Part shown: positions 25,042 to 36,740 of the stretch, in pieces
Layout: each line of letters begins with the position of its first letter
Position numbering within the stretch: the first letter of the stretch is position 1
NCBI RefSeq assembly: GCF_020360975.1
Contig: NW_025408670.1
Coordinates: forward strand, 992,001 to 1,056,000
DNA from: Hirsutella rhossiliensis
Taxonomy: Eukaryota; Ascomycota; Sordariomycetes; Hypocreales; Ophiocordycipitaceae
Direction of reading: 5' to 3'
Length of the DNA: 64,000 nucleotides
Notes under the pieces: generated by a model
Seen by the model: only the letters and a program-made list of their open reading frames with translations
Told to the model about the DNA's origin: nothing
Database searches by the model: none
Translations under genes and position numbers: made by a program

Positions 25042-25511
25042 TATTATAACTATAGTTTGTAGGCTATAAAAGAGCTAGCTATATTTACGTAATAAGGCGG
25101 CTCGGAATAATAGTTAGGATAAAACGTTACTTAAGCTTAGCTTACTTAGAGTATATATAAGCTAAGTAAGCCTTATATAAATAGATTACTACTTAGGAGT
25201 ATAGCTTATAAGTAAGCTATAGTAAGCTATAAAGGGGATTATAACTAGGACTATAATCTAAGGATAGTCTTTATAGGTATATATAGCTACTTACTTTTAC
25301 TCTTTTAAATAAATAGCTCTTTAGCTTTTAATATAAATCTTTATTACGATTCTATCTTTAATTTTAATTACTTAGTTATAGTCTATAATCTATAACCTTT
25401 AACTTATTACTAACGTAATATACTTATTATTACTTAGACTACGCCTTATTATATCTACTAATATAAACCCCTTAATAGGTTTATCCCTTAAGAATAATAC
25501 TAGTTATTATA
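25042..25511 (+). repeat. 3' LTR of Gypsy copy 3
   Basis: It is collinear with 17790-18259 and preceded by the polypurine tract AAAAGGAGGGGAGATAT (25024-25040). It is followed by GTACT at 25512-25516. Confidence 0.9.
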
Positions 25512-27870
25512 GTACTTAAACTAGCTCTAAGGTAGAAAAAAGTAAAAGTAAAGCTAGTTAAAGCTAAGACTATATCCTAGCTAGGACTATACTAGCTAAC
25601 GTTTTAAACGCTTAAGGATATTAACTAAGACCTAGACTATATCTTTACTACTTTAGTATAAATTACGATAGCTATAGTTTCGCGCTAAAGGTAAGTATTA
25701 CCTAAGAGTAATATATAGTTTACCTTAAAGGTAAGAAGGGTAATAAGGGAGGCTAAGATAGTAAAAAGGAAGTATAGGTAGGAAAGGAGTAAGGTAAACT
25801 AAGAAGGCCTATATAAAGCGTTTATAGCTTAAAAGTAAAGCGTCCTTAAGGTAAGGAGGGCCTATTAATATAAGTTTTTAAAGGAATTTAGCGCTAATAA
25901 TACTAAGTTTTAAAATATAAAGAGTTAGGCTAAACTTTATAGTAAGCTATTACTAAAACCGACTTATATCCCGCTATTAGTTCTATAGTACGAATATAAT
26001 AGTAATTTAAAAGCTAGGTAAGAGGCTAAAAGCTTACTAGATAATAAGGGGATAGAAACTAATTTCCCTTCTACTTATAGTAAGGAAAGTACTTAAGTAG
26101 ATACTAGCTTAAAAGATTATAAGAGTCGTAAAAGTAAATAGTATCTTACTAAATAAATAAATAAAGAATAAAAAAGATCGCTTTATAAAGGTAGCGATCT
26201 TATTAATAATAAAACTAATATATATAACCTAAGCTTAAAAGGGTATTATATTATTTTAATAGCTAAATATTAAGGGCGCGTTTAATATAGTTAACTATAA
26301 TAAGCTTATAAGGGAACTAAAGCTTAAGGGATACCTTAAATAGCTTATAAGCTTAATATAAAGCTTTATAAGTAATAGAAGATTAACTTTTTACTTTAAT
26401 AAAAGGACCTTAAAGCTAACTTAAGTACTAATAAGAGTCCTTTAAAGCTCCTTTTTACCCTTAATCTTATTTCTATACTATATAACCCCTTTATATAAGA
26501 AGCTTAGTATAATATATAGTATTTATATTATTAGCTTTACTAATAATATAAATATAGTTAATATTAAACCTAATAAGGATATTATAGTAGTACGCTTAAA
26601 GGAGGTATAAAAGGTATATATAAAGTAAGTAACTAAGTTTATAGTTATTTTTAAACTATTAAAGAGTAAGTTAATATACTTTATATAAAGGAAATAAGTA
26701 GTAATAACGCTAGTTTACCTTAAGGCTAATATAGTAATATTAGTTTAAGAGGCCTACCTACTAAGGGTTTAAGTATATTAGAAATTACGTTAAAAGGTAT
26801 ACTTAAAATAGCTTTAAGTAAAGATAAAGCGCTAGACTATAGCCCTAACTAAGCTTATAACGTTTATATAGGGCTATACCTTACTACGCGCTAAGGAAGT
26901 CTATAGTAAGGTAATCTAGTCTTTAATCTCCTATACTATAGTTATATTCTATAAGATAACGCTTATAAAAGGGAAACTATATAGGATTATATAGGACCTA
27001 GTATAAGATTAGCTAGCTTACCTTTAAGTAATAATAAGCGCCTACCGCGTAACTTTAGTCTACTAAGTAAAAGTAAAGGTATAAGTGCCTTTAATTAACC
27101 TCTACCTAAACTAAAGAATAATAGATACCTTTTAAAGGTTAAAGGGCTTAGGGCTCTTAAGCTAAATTTAATATACGTTTAATATAGTCGCGGATATACT
27201 TAAAAGAAGGCGACGCTAAAAAGAAAATAGGCCCTTAGCGGTGCTACTACTTAGTAAGCCCCCTTTAATAAAGAAGATAAGGAAGGTCTAAAGCTAAATA
27301 GGATTAAACGACCTCTTAAATAAAGCTAAGTCGCTTAAAAGGCTAAATAAGGAATAAGCCGCTTAATAAAACGCTAAGAAAGATATAATCTAATAATACT
27401 AAACTACCCTCTACCCTACTAACTTCTTACTATAGTTTAATAAAGCGATAACGCTAGACCGTTATAAGGGCCTCCCTAAGTATATTAGTATAGTAATTAC
27501 TTAGATATATATAAGAAAGATCGGGCTTAATAACTTTCTCTTTAATTAATAGGTCCTTAGTATAATCTTATAAATATATACCTATAGATAAAAATAAGAT
27601 ACTATCTACTATATAATAATTAACTATCTATTAATAGTAAAGGTAAGGGAGTCCCTCTTAATATAGGCCTAGGATATAAGTAATATAAGAGCGGGCCTTT
27701 AAAGGAAAAAGATAGTAGCGCTACTAGTATAATAGTTCTTTTATTTAAGTAGGCTCTATTAGTTTAACCTAGCTTAGAGACTATATATAGATATACTAAA
27801 TAATAAGGCTAGGGCCGCGCTAAAGATAGAGCGGCCTTAACTAAGACTACTTTAATAGGTAAGATCGTAC
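25512..27870 (+). pseudogene. LINE ORF2, reverse transcriptase and C-terminal part
   Basis: It continues ORF2 after the Gypsy insertion. The reverse transcriptase catalytic box reads S-F-T-N-N-I-N-I at 26533-26556, i.e. both catalytic Asp codons have become Asn; just upstream is a L-P-L-I-L-F-L-type segment matching the SPLSP-x-LF region. The C-terminal part (about 27380-27840) includes an I-G-L-N-N-F-L-F region and a region at about 27560-27640 where a C-x-C...H...C zinc motif normally ends Tad1-type ORF2. In-frame stops are numerous. The protein would have copied its own RNA at a nicked chromosomal target. Confidence 0.65.
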
Positions 27871-28229
27871 CCTTATAAATATTAGCCCGTTAAAAAGATA
27901 ATACCCTTAGCGCTCCTTATCTAACTTCTCTCTAAGTATACTTAAAAGCTTTATAAAGGCTTAAATTATTTAATTAAGTATCTTTCTTAATTATAATTAA
28001 TTCGAATTTTTATTTTTCCCTTTTAAAGTAAAAGCCGCTAGTTACGCGACTTTAATAAAGATAAAGAAGTATAAAGTAAAGAAATCTCTAAGACTTATAT
28101 TAATAACCTAAGACCCTTAGAGCTATATATAAGACTAATAATTAGATAATTATATAGTTAATTACTCTATTAATCCTTAGCTATATACTATATATACTTT
28201 AAGTATATACCTTTATCCCTATTAAAACT
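27870..28229 (+). repeat. LINE 3' noncoding end
   Basis: About 360 bp match 40791-41154 in the same orientation, starting near TACCCTTATA and ending ATTAAAACTA. Near the end (28191-28209) is TATATACTT-T-AAGTATATA, a perfect inverted repeat with one-base loop, also kept in the second copy. Such a 3' hairpin could be the template-recognition site of the element's reverse transcriptase, which is inference. Confidence 0.65.
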
Positions 28230-31200
28230 AGTTTTTAAGGCGTAAACTCGTTATTTTATTATATTTATATAGCGATAAGTAGCTTTATTAAGCTAAGAAT
28301 ACTTAAAGGATAACTATACTATTTAGAAAAAATAAAATCTAAGGATTTAATAATTAAAGTAGTAACTACCTTAATAGCTAGAGTTAGGGACCTAATAAGG
28401 TAATAGGCTTACTAGAAAATAAATAATTAAATAATACCTTTACTAGTAGTAAAGGAAAAGAAATAAGCTAATATTAAAAAACCTTAAGCTCTTATTATCG
28501 GCCCTATAACCCTTAATACTAGCGACTTAGTTAAGATACTACGATCCTTATATAATACTTTAAAAGATATAAATAATAATAATAGTATAATCTAAACTAT
28601 TCTAGAACCTTATTAAGACCTCTTACTTATATATATATTAATAATACTAATATAGATACTAATAAGGGATACCTTAATAACCTTAACCTTAGCTCTTTTT
28701 TATATAGTAGCTTATAGAGAATACTTACTTCTTTTTAATAGATAAGAAAGTAAGTAATAAGATAGTTATAATAAGATATCTTTTAACTTTAAAAGCTCTA
28801 ACTTTAAATTTTATAACCTTATAATCTATAAGTATACTATATCTAGAAACGCTAGCTATTAAGAGGGATTATTTAATCTTACTACTAGTAATACTAAAAA
28901 TATTAAGGTAGATATTAATAAGATTACTAATAGACTTAAAGATATACTTATTAAAAGCTAAAATAACCTTATAAGAAGACTCCGCTAACTATAACTCCTA
29001 CCTATTAATAAGTTTAATAGTAAAAATATAACTAAATTTCTTAAGAAGTTTAAATAAGAAATATATATTAACTATATCTATAATAAAAATAAAATAAACT
29101 AGCTTAAAGTCTATATCTCCTTTATATAAGCCCTTACTATTAAAACTTTTATTAATAGACTTACTTAAAAAGAAGTAAAAAAGAGACTCCTTTAATATTA
29201 TTATATATATAATATTAAATAACTAGAAACTACTAACGACCGCTTAGACTATTATAATATTAAAAAGCCTAAGACTATTATAAAAGTTATAGAATAGCTT
29301 AGTCTCTACGTATACTTATAGCGTAGGGTATAACCTAATAGCTAGGAAGAATCTATAGTTTAGTTATACTTTATCTACTATATAATACTAAAGGAACTTA
29401 TTATTAATATTATAAAGAGAAATAAAAAGATATCTAAAGTTATCTTAAAACTCTTATATAAAAGCCTTATCTATATAATTAATAACTACTTAGTACCTTG
29501 CTAAGATATTAAGTAATAAGATATAATATCTAAAGTTTATAATTAAAAGCTTAAGAACTTAAAAAAAAACTAGCTTTTTAAGGAAATTAATAAAGTAGTA
29601 AAGGAAGCTAAATTTAATAAGGGTAAAGAAAAACTTTCTAAAGATCTAAAGAAAATAAATAAGAAACCTAGATAGCCTATAAAGGAGATCCTAGACCTAA
29701 TAAAAGCCTTTAAAGATATAAAGATTAACCTTACTCGCTAGTAAGAATAGATATTTAACTAGCTTAATAAGGAATAAAAACGCGTTAATAATAAAAGCTA
29801 CTCTTTAAGTTATAAATAAAGAGGTAGCGTAAATACTATTAGATTTTACTAGCTATCTAATTAATATATATATTCTTAGGTTAATACTTTTAACTAGCTT
29901 AGGAGATATTTTTATTATAATAAAAAAGGATACTACTTTAATAAGTATAAGAAATACTCTTAGAACTATAAGATCGGATTTATAATATATAAAGTAGTAA
30001 ATAAGACTCTTTACCTTAAAAGAAAAGATAATAAAAGTATAATTCCCTTAGTACTTATTAATAGGTTCTCTTAAATAAGTATATATATTTAAAGGCTTAT
30101 TATATACTAGGTAAATATATAGCTAGACTCCTTTATATTACTACTTATAAAAAGGTAAATATATAGCTAGACTCCTTTATATTACTACTTATAAAATAGG
30201 TTAAAGCTATAGTTATACTATCTTACTTAAATTAAGCTACTAGTAAAAAAGAATCTAGTTTCTTAAACTAGTTTTAAAGATATAGAAGCTTATATAAGTA
30301 AAAGCTAAGGAATTTAAAAGTAAGCGATATAAGAAAAGAAGTAAGAAGGATATTAGTTATTATAATTATAGATAATATATAATAAAGTAATATATATAAT
30401 TAGATAATATATATAACTATAATAGGGATTAATACTTATAAAGGGAAAATATAAAGAGTTAAAGAGGATATAAAGGAAATTAAGATAACGAGAATAGTAA
30501 AAGCTAGCCTAAAGATTATTCTTATATACTATAGATATAGAGTAGATCTAAATAAAAAGTTTAATAGACTTATAGATAAAATTATTAGAGAAATTATATA
30601 TAAAAGAATCTTAATCCTTTTAAATTACTTAATTAACTTTATTCCTTAACTAAGTAAGAAACTTAGTATAAGATATATAGATATAGCCTAAGGTATAGAA
30701 AATATTAAATTCTAGACCCTAGAGAAAGTAAAGAGTAATATAAGACCTTATAGAGCTACGATAATAGTTATAAAAGCAGCTAAAGATACTATAAAAAGTA
30801 GTTTACTCCTCCTTAAATATCTATAAGGAAAACTTATAGTAGCTTTAGTATAAGTTAAAAAATAAGATAAAGAATACTAGGTCGAACTAATTAAGCTTAC
30901 TTACCTTACCTATAAAGAATCGGATTATAAGTACCTTAAAGTCTAATAAGTACTAAAGGAGGTTAGGTTTATAACTAATATAATTAGTATAATATAACTA
31001 GCCTAAGGACTATTTAATTAATAAACTTTAAAGGTAATAAGACTAAGGAAAGATAAATTTATTATATAAGAAGTAGTACTCTTAATAAGATACTAAGAGA
31101 TAACTTTAAAGGACCTTATACCGATTCCTATAATATATATAAATATAGTCCTTATACTCTTCCGCTCGCTTAAGTATATATAAGACCTACCTTATATTTA

Positions 31201-34200
31201 AGTATAGCTTAGTAGCTAGAAAGCTAAAGTTCTAAGCGCCTTAATTAATACTAAGTCTAAAAGAAACCTTATTACTAAAAGATATATAAACGTATATAGG
31301 CTTAAAATCCTATTAATAAGAGTATTAATAACGGCGTATACTAAGTTCCTTATAGATATAGTTAAGGAGGTAGAGACTAATCTCTATTTAGGTATAGCCT
31401 AGATACTAATCTATCTTTATATTACGCTAAATAAAGTCTTACTCCCTTTTATCTTAGGTATACTATTTATTAAAACTATATATATATTATTTAATTATTC
31501 CTTAAGGAACGGTAATATATAGGTTAAATATTAAATTAGTATTATCTAAGTAGTTATACTAGCGGTAGGAGCTATTAAATAAGAGCTCCTAGATAAGGTC
31601 GATATAGTAAAATCCTTTTAAACTATAACCTTAATAGTTAATAAAGATATATATAAAAGACTAAAGCTTAAGGAGACTATATAGGAAATAGCTACCTAGC
31701 TCCTAAGAAATCCTTTTTAGGCTTTAATAATAAAAGTTAAGGAAGATAACCTAAGAGCTACTTAATAATTATAGAGAAACCCCCTTTTAGATACCTTAAT
31801 AGCTAAGATTCTCTTACTAAGAAGTAAGATCCTTAGTTATAAAAGGGGCGCTAACTAAGTCCTTAACCTAGCCTATACTAGCGTAAACGAGCCCTTAATA
31901 GTATTAGTATAATAGTAATTAATTATAGATAAAAGAGATAAGGCGATTATAGCTATTAGATCTAAAATAGTAAAAGAGATTATTAAAGTTATAGTTATAG
32001 AGGCTATAGGAGAATTTAAGAAAAATATTATTAGAGCTAGAAAGAAGTTTAGAAAGATCTAAAAGGTTAAAGTTAAGATAGAGAGGAAACGACTTATTAA
32101 ATTATATAATCTAAGAGTTAATACTCTTTTTAAAAGAAAAGTAAATAAGATTAACCCTATTAATAATACTTTATTAAATAGCTTAATATTAAAAGGGGAC
32201 CCTAACTAAAAGAAGACTAAATAGAATACTATTAAAGATAAGATATAGCCTAGACCTTACTTAGAATACTTAATAAGAAAATTCTTAAGTATATAGAAAG
32301 GAAAGCGGCTAACGTAAGAGAGACTTAAAGTAATTTATAAATAATTTAAGGGCTTTCTTATAAAGGTAGAAATCTAAATCTTTAATAGTATTTTATTTAA
32401 TAGGGAAGTAGTATTATCCTAAGACTTTATAGAAAGAGGTAAATTTAACCTAGCTATAGCCCTTTTATAGGTTATTAAGATAATAGAATATAAAGTATAG
32501 TAAGTAGCCTTAATTTTAATCCTAAAAGCGATAGAGTAAAAAGTTATTAATATCCTTAAAATTAAACTAAAGATAAGAGTCCTTAAAGAAAGGTATAGGC
32601 TCTATAAGAACCCCTTTTCTCTTATAGTAAAGAAAGATAAAGAGCTATACTTAATTAATTCCGCTATATATATAAATACCGTTATAATAAGAGATATAAA
32701 CCTACCGCTAAATATAGATAGGTTTAGCGGCTACTTCTTAATATATAAGATCCTTTCCCTCCTAGACCTTTTTTAGGCTATAATTAGATCCCTCTTAATA
32801 TTTAAAGCTATAACTTAACGATATTCGCGATACTTATTAGCCTCTTATATATATATATACTCCCTTAAAGGGCTATAAACTTAGTCGGCTAGTTTATAAG
32901 GATAATATAAAGAATCCTATAAGACCTTATACTAAATATTTATAGGAATTTCCTTAATAATATAAGTATTAAAGGGCCTAATATAATATATAATAATAAA
33001 GAGGTAGCGCTAAGAGTAAGGAGATTTATCTTTAAATACCTTATTAACCTTAATAAAGTCTTAGTTAACGTTAAACTTATTAGCTATATAATTATAAGGG
33101 CTAAATCGAAATTCTACTAATAAGTAACTAAAGTTATTAGTTATATTTATAGAATAAATAAAAGGTGCCTTATAAAAGCTAAAGTTATTAAGATTAAGGA
33201 ATAGATAAGATGCTTTAATATAACGTATATTAAAGCTTTCCTTAATATTATAGGATACTATTAAATCTAGATTAAATAGTTCGCTATCTTAGTAAAACCT
33301 CTTATAGACCTATTAAAGAAAGAAGTCTACTAAGAGTAAAGAGATAAATAAGTAAAACCGATAGCTACCCTTAAAGAAGCTATTATTAATTTAGTCTTTT
33401 TAGTATCCCTTAATATCGGCCTTAAAAGAGGAGATATTATTTTAATATATAATACTAGTTTACTTAGCTAAGGGGCAGTCTTAATATAAATCGTTAATAG
33501 AAAGAGGCGCTATATAAGGTTTAAAAGTAAAATATAGTTACTAGTAGAAACTAAATATAATATAATAAAGAGGGAGTATAGGGCTATATTAAGTATGCTT
33601 AAAAGACTAAGAATATACCTATATAGCGTATATTTTATCCTAGAAACTAATATATAGGTCTTAGTCGATTAACTAAAAGGTACTTTTAAAGACGTCCTTA
33701 GAGCTATAATAATATATTAAATAAGCTATATTTTCCTCTTTAACTTTACTATATAATATATTAAAGGTAAGAAGAATAGTATAGCTAACGGACTCTTAAG
33801 AAAGCCTAAAAGACCTTTTAATATATTAGATAGGGAAATAAAAAGCGATATTAAAGAGTTTATAGACTTCTACTTAAATATAGTATAAAGGACTAAGCTA
33901 TAAGGGGACTACTTAAAAGAATCGAGGATAATTATAGACTTCCTTTAAACGTTAAAACGGCTAAAAGGCCTTTTTAAATAAGACTATAAGAAGCTACGCC
34001 TAAAGAGTTTAAATTTCTATATTAAAGATTAAAAGCTTTAGCGACTCCTTAAGAAAGAAGAAAGAGGACCTATATTAGTTATAGACGACCTAAAAGAATA
34101 GAAAAGGATTATTATAAAGTACTATATATAAATAGGATATAAAGGATAATAAGTTATATATACGTTTATAAAGAATAGGTATTAATAGGCTAGCTTTTAA

Positions 34201-35570
34201 AATAATATTTATAGTATAATCTCTTCCTATAAAGAATACTAATACTTTATAACTAAGAGACCCTAGGAAGTTATAACCGCGACTATACTTAGCTACCTTA
34301 TAAGTAAAATTTACTTCGATAGCTAGTATATACTATTTAATTATAGGTATTTATACCTTATAAATATATAAAATAACCTTATTAAATAGGTAGAAGTAAC
34401 CTTAGTTAAAGAAATTACTATAGGAGCTATAACTAAGTTTATACTCTTTATTATTTATAGGTATAATATAATACTATATACTATAATTAATAGAGGGCCT
34501 AAAATAAAGAAAGACTTTAAGTATATCCTAGAGGATATAGGTATTAAAGTTATTTAAACTTTAGTATATAATTTAAAGGCGAACGCGGTAGTAAAATAAG
34601 GGTATTAAAGGTTAATAATAATACTTATATAAATAGCGGAGAAAAAGGGTAAGTAGATTAAATACCTTAACTAAGTAATCTTTATAAACCGAATAATAGT
34701 TAGAGAATCTTATAGAATATTAGCTTTCTACCTACTATATAAATAGGAACTAGTACTACCTTTTAAGGTAGAATACTTAACTTAGTAATTAATTAACTAG
34801 GATAAAGTAAAGATAAGAGAAGAATTATTTAAAGTATATATATAAGTTTTAAAAAGGAAAGAAAAAGATATAAAAGAAGCTAAGAAAAGAGTAATAAGAT
34901 ATTAAAATCGATTAATAAAGAGGATAGATAAAGCTAATAAGTATATAATAAGGAAAGAAAGCCTATAACTTAGAGACCTTATCTTACTATTTAATATAAG
35001 ATAATTAAATAATTTAAAGAGGTAAGCTAAGTATTAAATAAGGTAGAACGGTCCCTTTTAAGTAGTATCGCACTTAGAGTAGTTTAGGGTATATAGGATT
35101 AAGACTTTAAATAGAATTATACTTAATAAGATAATCCTAGGAAAGTATTTAAAGAAGTTTAAAAATAATAACTAGTTACTTTAATATAAGATAACTCTTA
35201 ATAAGAGAAAGAAAGAAGAAATAATAAATAAAGTAGATAATTTACTACTCCTACTAAGTAAAGAAGCCTTAGATTAAATAGTACTATAGTTATAACGACT
35301 CCTTAATAAACCTTAGAAGGATTAAAGCTAGGAAGAGAAAAAAGAGCAATTATAGATACCTAAGAAAGACCTAAGGTATACGATCGAGGTTTAGCTACTA
35401 TAACTTAGTAAAGTAAAAAAGGATCTTTATATAAGAGCCTTAAAGACGCTAATTTAATAAGAAAAGAAGGAGGTAAAAAGGAGCTAAGGAGGGGAAAAGT
35501 AATAAAGATAAAAATCTATAACTATTATAAGAAATATACTAGAACCTAACTAGTAACTAAGGCACCGTTT
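28230..35570 (+). pseudogene. Second Gypsy lineage, LTRs not found
   Basis: After the LINE end, the plus strand reads as a long gag (about 28300-30100), then protease-linker sequence, then a Gypsy reverse transcriptase (about 32580-33080) with N-L-P-L-N-I, S-L-L-D-L-F and catalytic box F-L-N-N at 32950-32961 (both Asp to Asn). It continues into RNase H (about 33340-33800, ending with a G-K-K-N-S-I-A-D-G-L-L segment) and integrase (about 34200-34700). The sequence is distinct from copies 1-3. I could not find LTRs on either side, so it may be truncated at both ends, or the LTRs may be too diverged to see. Confidence 0.65.
30110..30197 (+). repeat. 44-bp perfect tandem duplication
   Basis: The unit starting GGTAAATATATAGCTAGACT occurs at 30110 and again at 30154 with no difference over 44 bp, inside the gag of the second Gypsy lineage. 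Since both units carry the same RIP-type bases, the duplication is likely younger than the RIP. Confidence 0.85.
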
Positions 35571-36740
35571 AACTATTTAATTAAAGGACGACTATAGTAG
35601 CTAAGATATTTATAAGCGCCCTACCTACTACCTTATCTTTTTAAATTTTCTACTTAAAGTTCCTTAAGTAAATAAAGATAATATTTCCTACCCTTCCTTA
35701 ATAATAACCTACCCTCTACTACCTTAAAGAAAACGAGTAAAGATATATTCAAATAATAAAGTAAGAAAATAAATATTCTTACTACCTACCTTTTTTAAGA
35801 ATAGGATTTTTTACTTTATAGATAGGGATATCTATTTATTATTATAAAAGGGGAGACCTACTATAGCGAAACTAAACGCGCTTATAAGATATATTTTAAT
35901 ATATTTTCGACTTACTAAATTAAAGATATATAACCTTAAGAGAGAAAAAATCTTTTACCCTTAAAGATAGCGACTAAATAAAGCTACCTACTCTTAGTAA
36001 ACCTACTATAGACTATTATAAAGCGAACTTAAAGACAATCTAATTATTACTTAAGAGAGAGCTTATTAAACTTATATAATCTCTTTCTAAGTAAAATATA
36101 TATAAGGTTAATTTCCTCTCTTTCCTTTAAATCCTTAGTAGGACTAAAGAGATTAAGGATATTATAAAGAAAATAAAGAGCGGTCTTATTACTAATATAC
36201 TTATTATAAAATTTATTAGTCTTAAGGTCGGTATAGAAATTATAACTATATATATAGTTAGCGAATCTATTAAGATTATAAGTAGCATTATAGTATTTAA
36301 GGAAGTACCGCTATTTATAAATAAGCGCCTTAGTTAAATCTTAAATATAGTTAGCGTAAAAGCTATTAATAGTACTTAAAAAAGAGATATACTTATAAAA
36401 AGGAAATATAACGTACTTATAAGTAAAAGTTATAGTTATTTAATAAGTTTAAATATACCCTTAATAAAAGCAAGGGTTATAAGTTCTATATAAAGTAATT
36501 AGGACTACTTAAGAGTATTCTTACTACCTTAAACTAAGCTAAGAAAAGAAGTATTTACGCGGATAAGTAATTTTTATAAGGATATATTATTATTATTATT
36601 ATTAAAATTATACTAGTAACCTATTTTAAAGTATCTAAAACTTTAGCGTTAAATAAAAGGAAAAAACTAAAGTGCTTAAAGGAAAACCCTCCCCTCTTTT
36701 ATAGCTAGTCTACCCTTATACTAGGTCGCGGTTATAATAT
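35571..36740. repeat. Unresolved RIP-mutated repeat sequence
   Basis: The sequence is AT-rich and devoid of CpA/TpG, with readable but unrecognised frames on the plus strand (about 36090-36560). A segment at about 36600-36725 matches, in reverse complement, about 43480-43600 (shared block AAACCCTCCCCTCTTTT on the plus strand here). An (ATT)n run lies at 36586-36604. I cannot name the element. Confidence 0.4.

Larger units (their letters stand above)
17790..25511 (+). mobile_element. Complete RIP-saturated Gypsy retrotransposon, copy 3
   Basis: Two direct 470-bp LTRs (17790-18259 and 25042-25511) and the target duplication GTACT (17785-17789 and 25512-25516) define the element. Interior order on the plus strand is gag, protease, reverse transcriptase, RNase H, integrase, antisense extra-ORF region, polypurine tract. 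It belongs to the same family as copies 1 and 2, but the LTR portion after the first 30 bp differs in sequence from theirs, suggesting a subfamily. CpA and TpG are almost absent, making it the most heavily RIP-mutated of the three. It inserted into the endonuclease domain of the LINE. Confidence 0.92.
14561..28229 (+). mobile_element. Tad1-type LINE, split by Gypsy copy 3
   Basis: Removing the Gypsy at 17790-25511 leaves about 5.9 kb that reads in order as a 5' region (14561-15090), ORF1 with nucleocapsid-like knuckles, ORF2 with apurinic-type endonuclease, reverse transcriptase and a C-terminal zinc motif, and a 3' noncoding tail ending about 28229. Size and domain order fit the Tad1/CR1-like LINEs of ascomycetes. 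It is saturated with RIP: the reverse transcriptase FADD-type box is F-T-N-N. The 5' and 3' ends are defined only by comparison with 36741-41154, and I found no target duplication. Confidence 0.75.
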
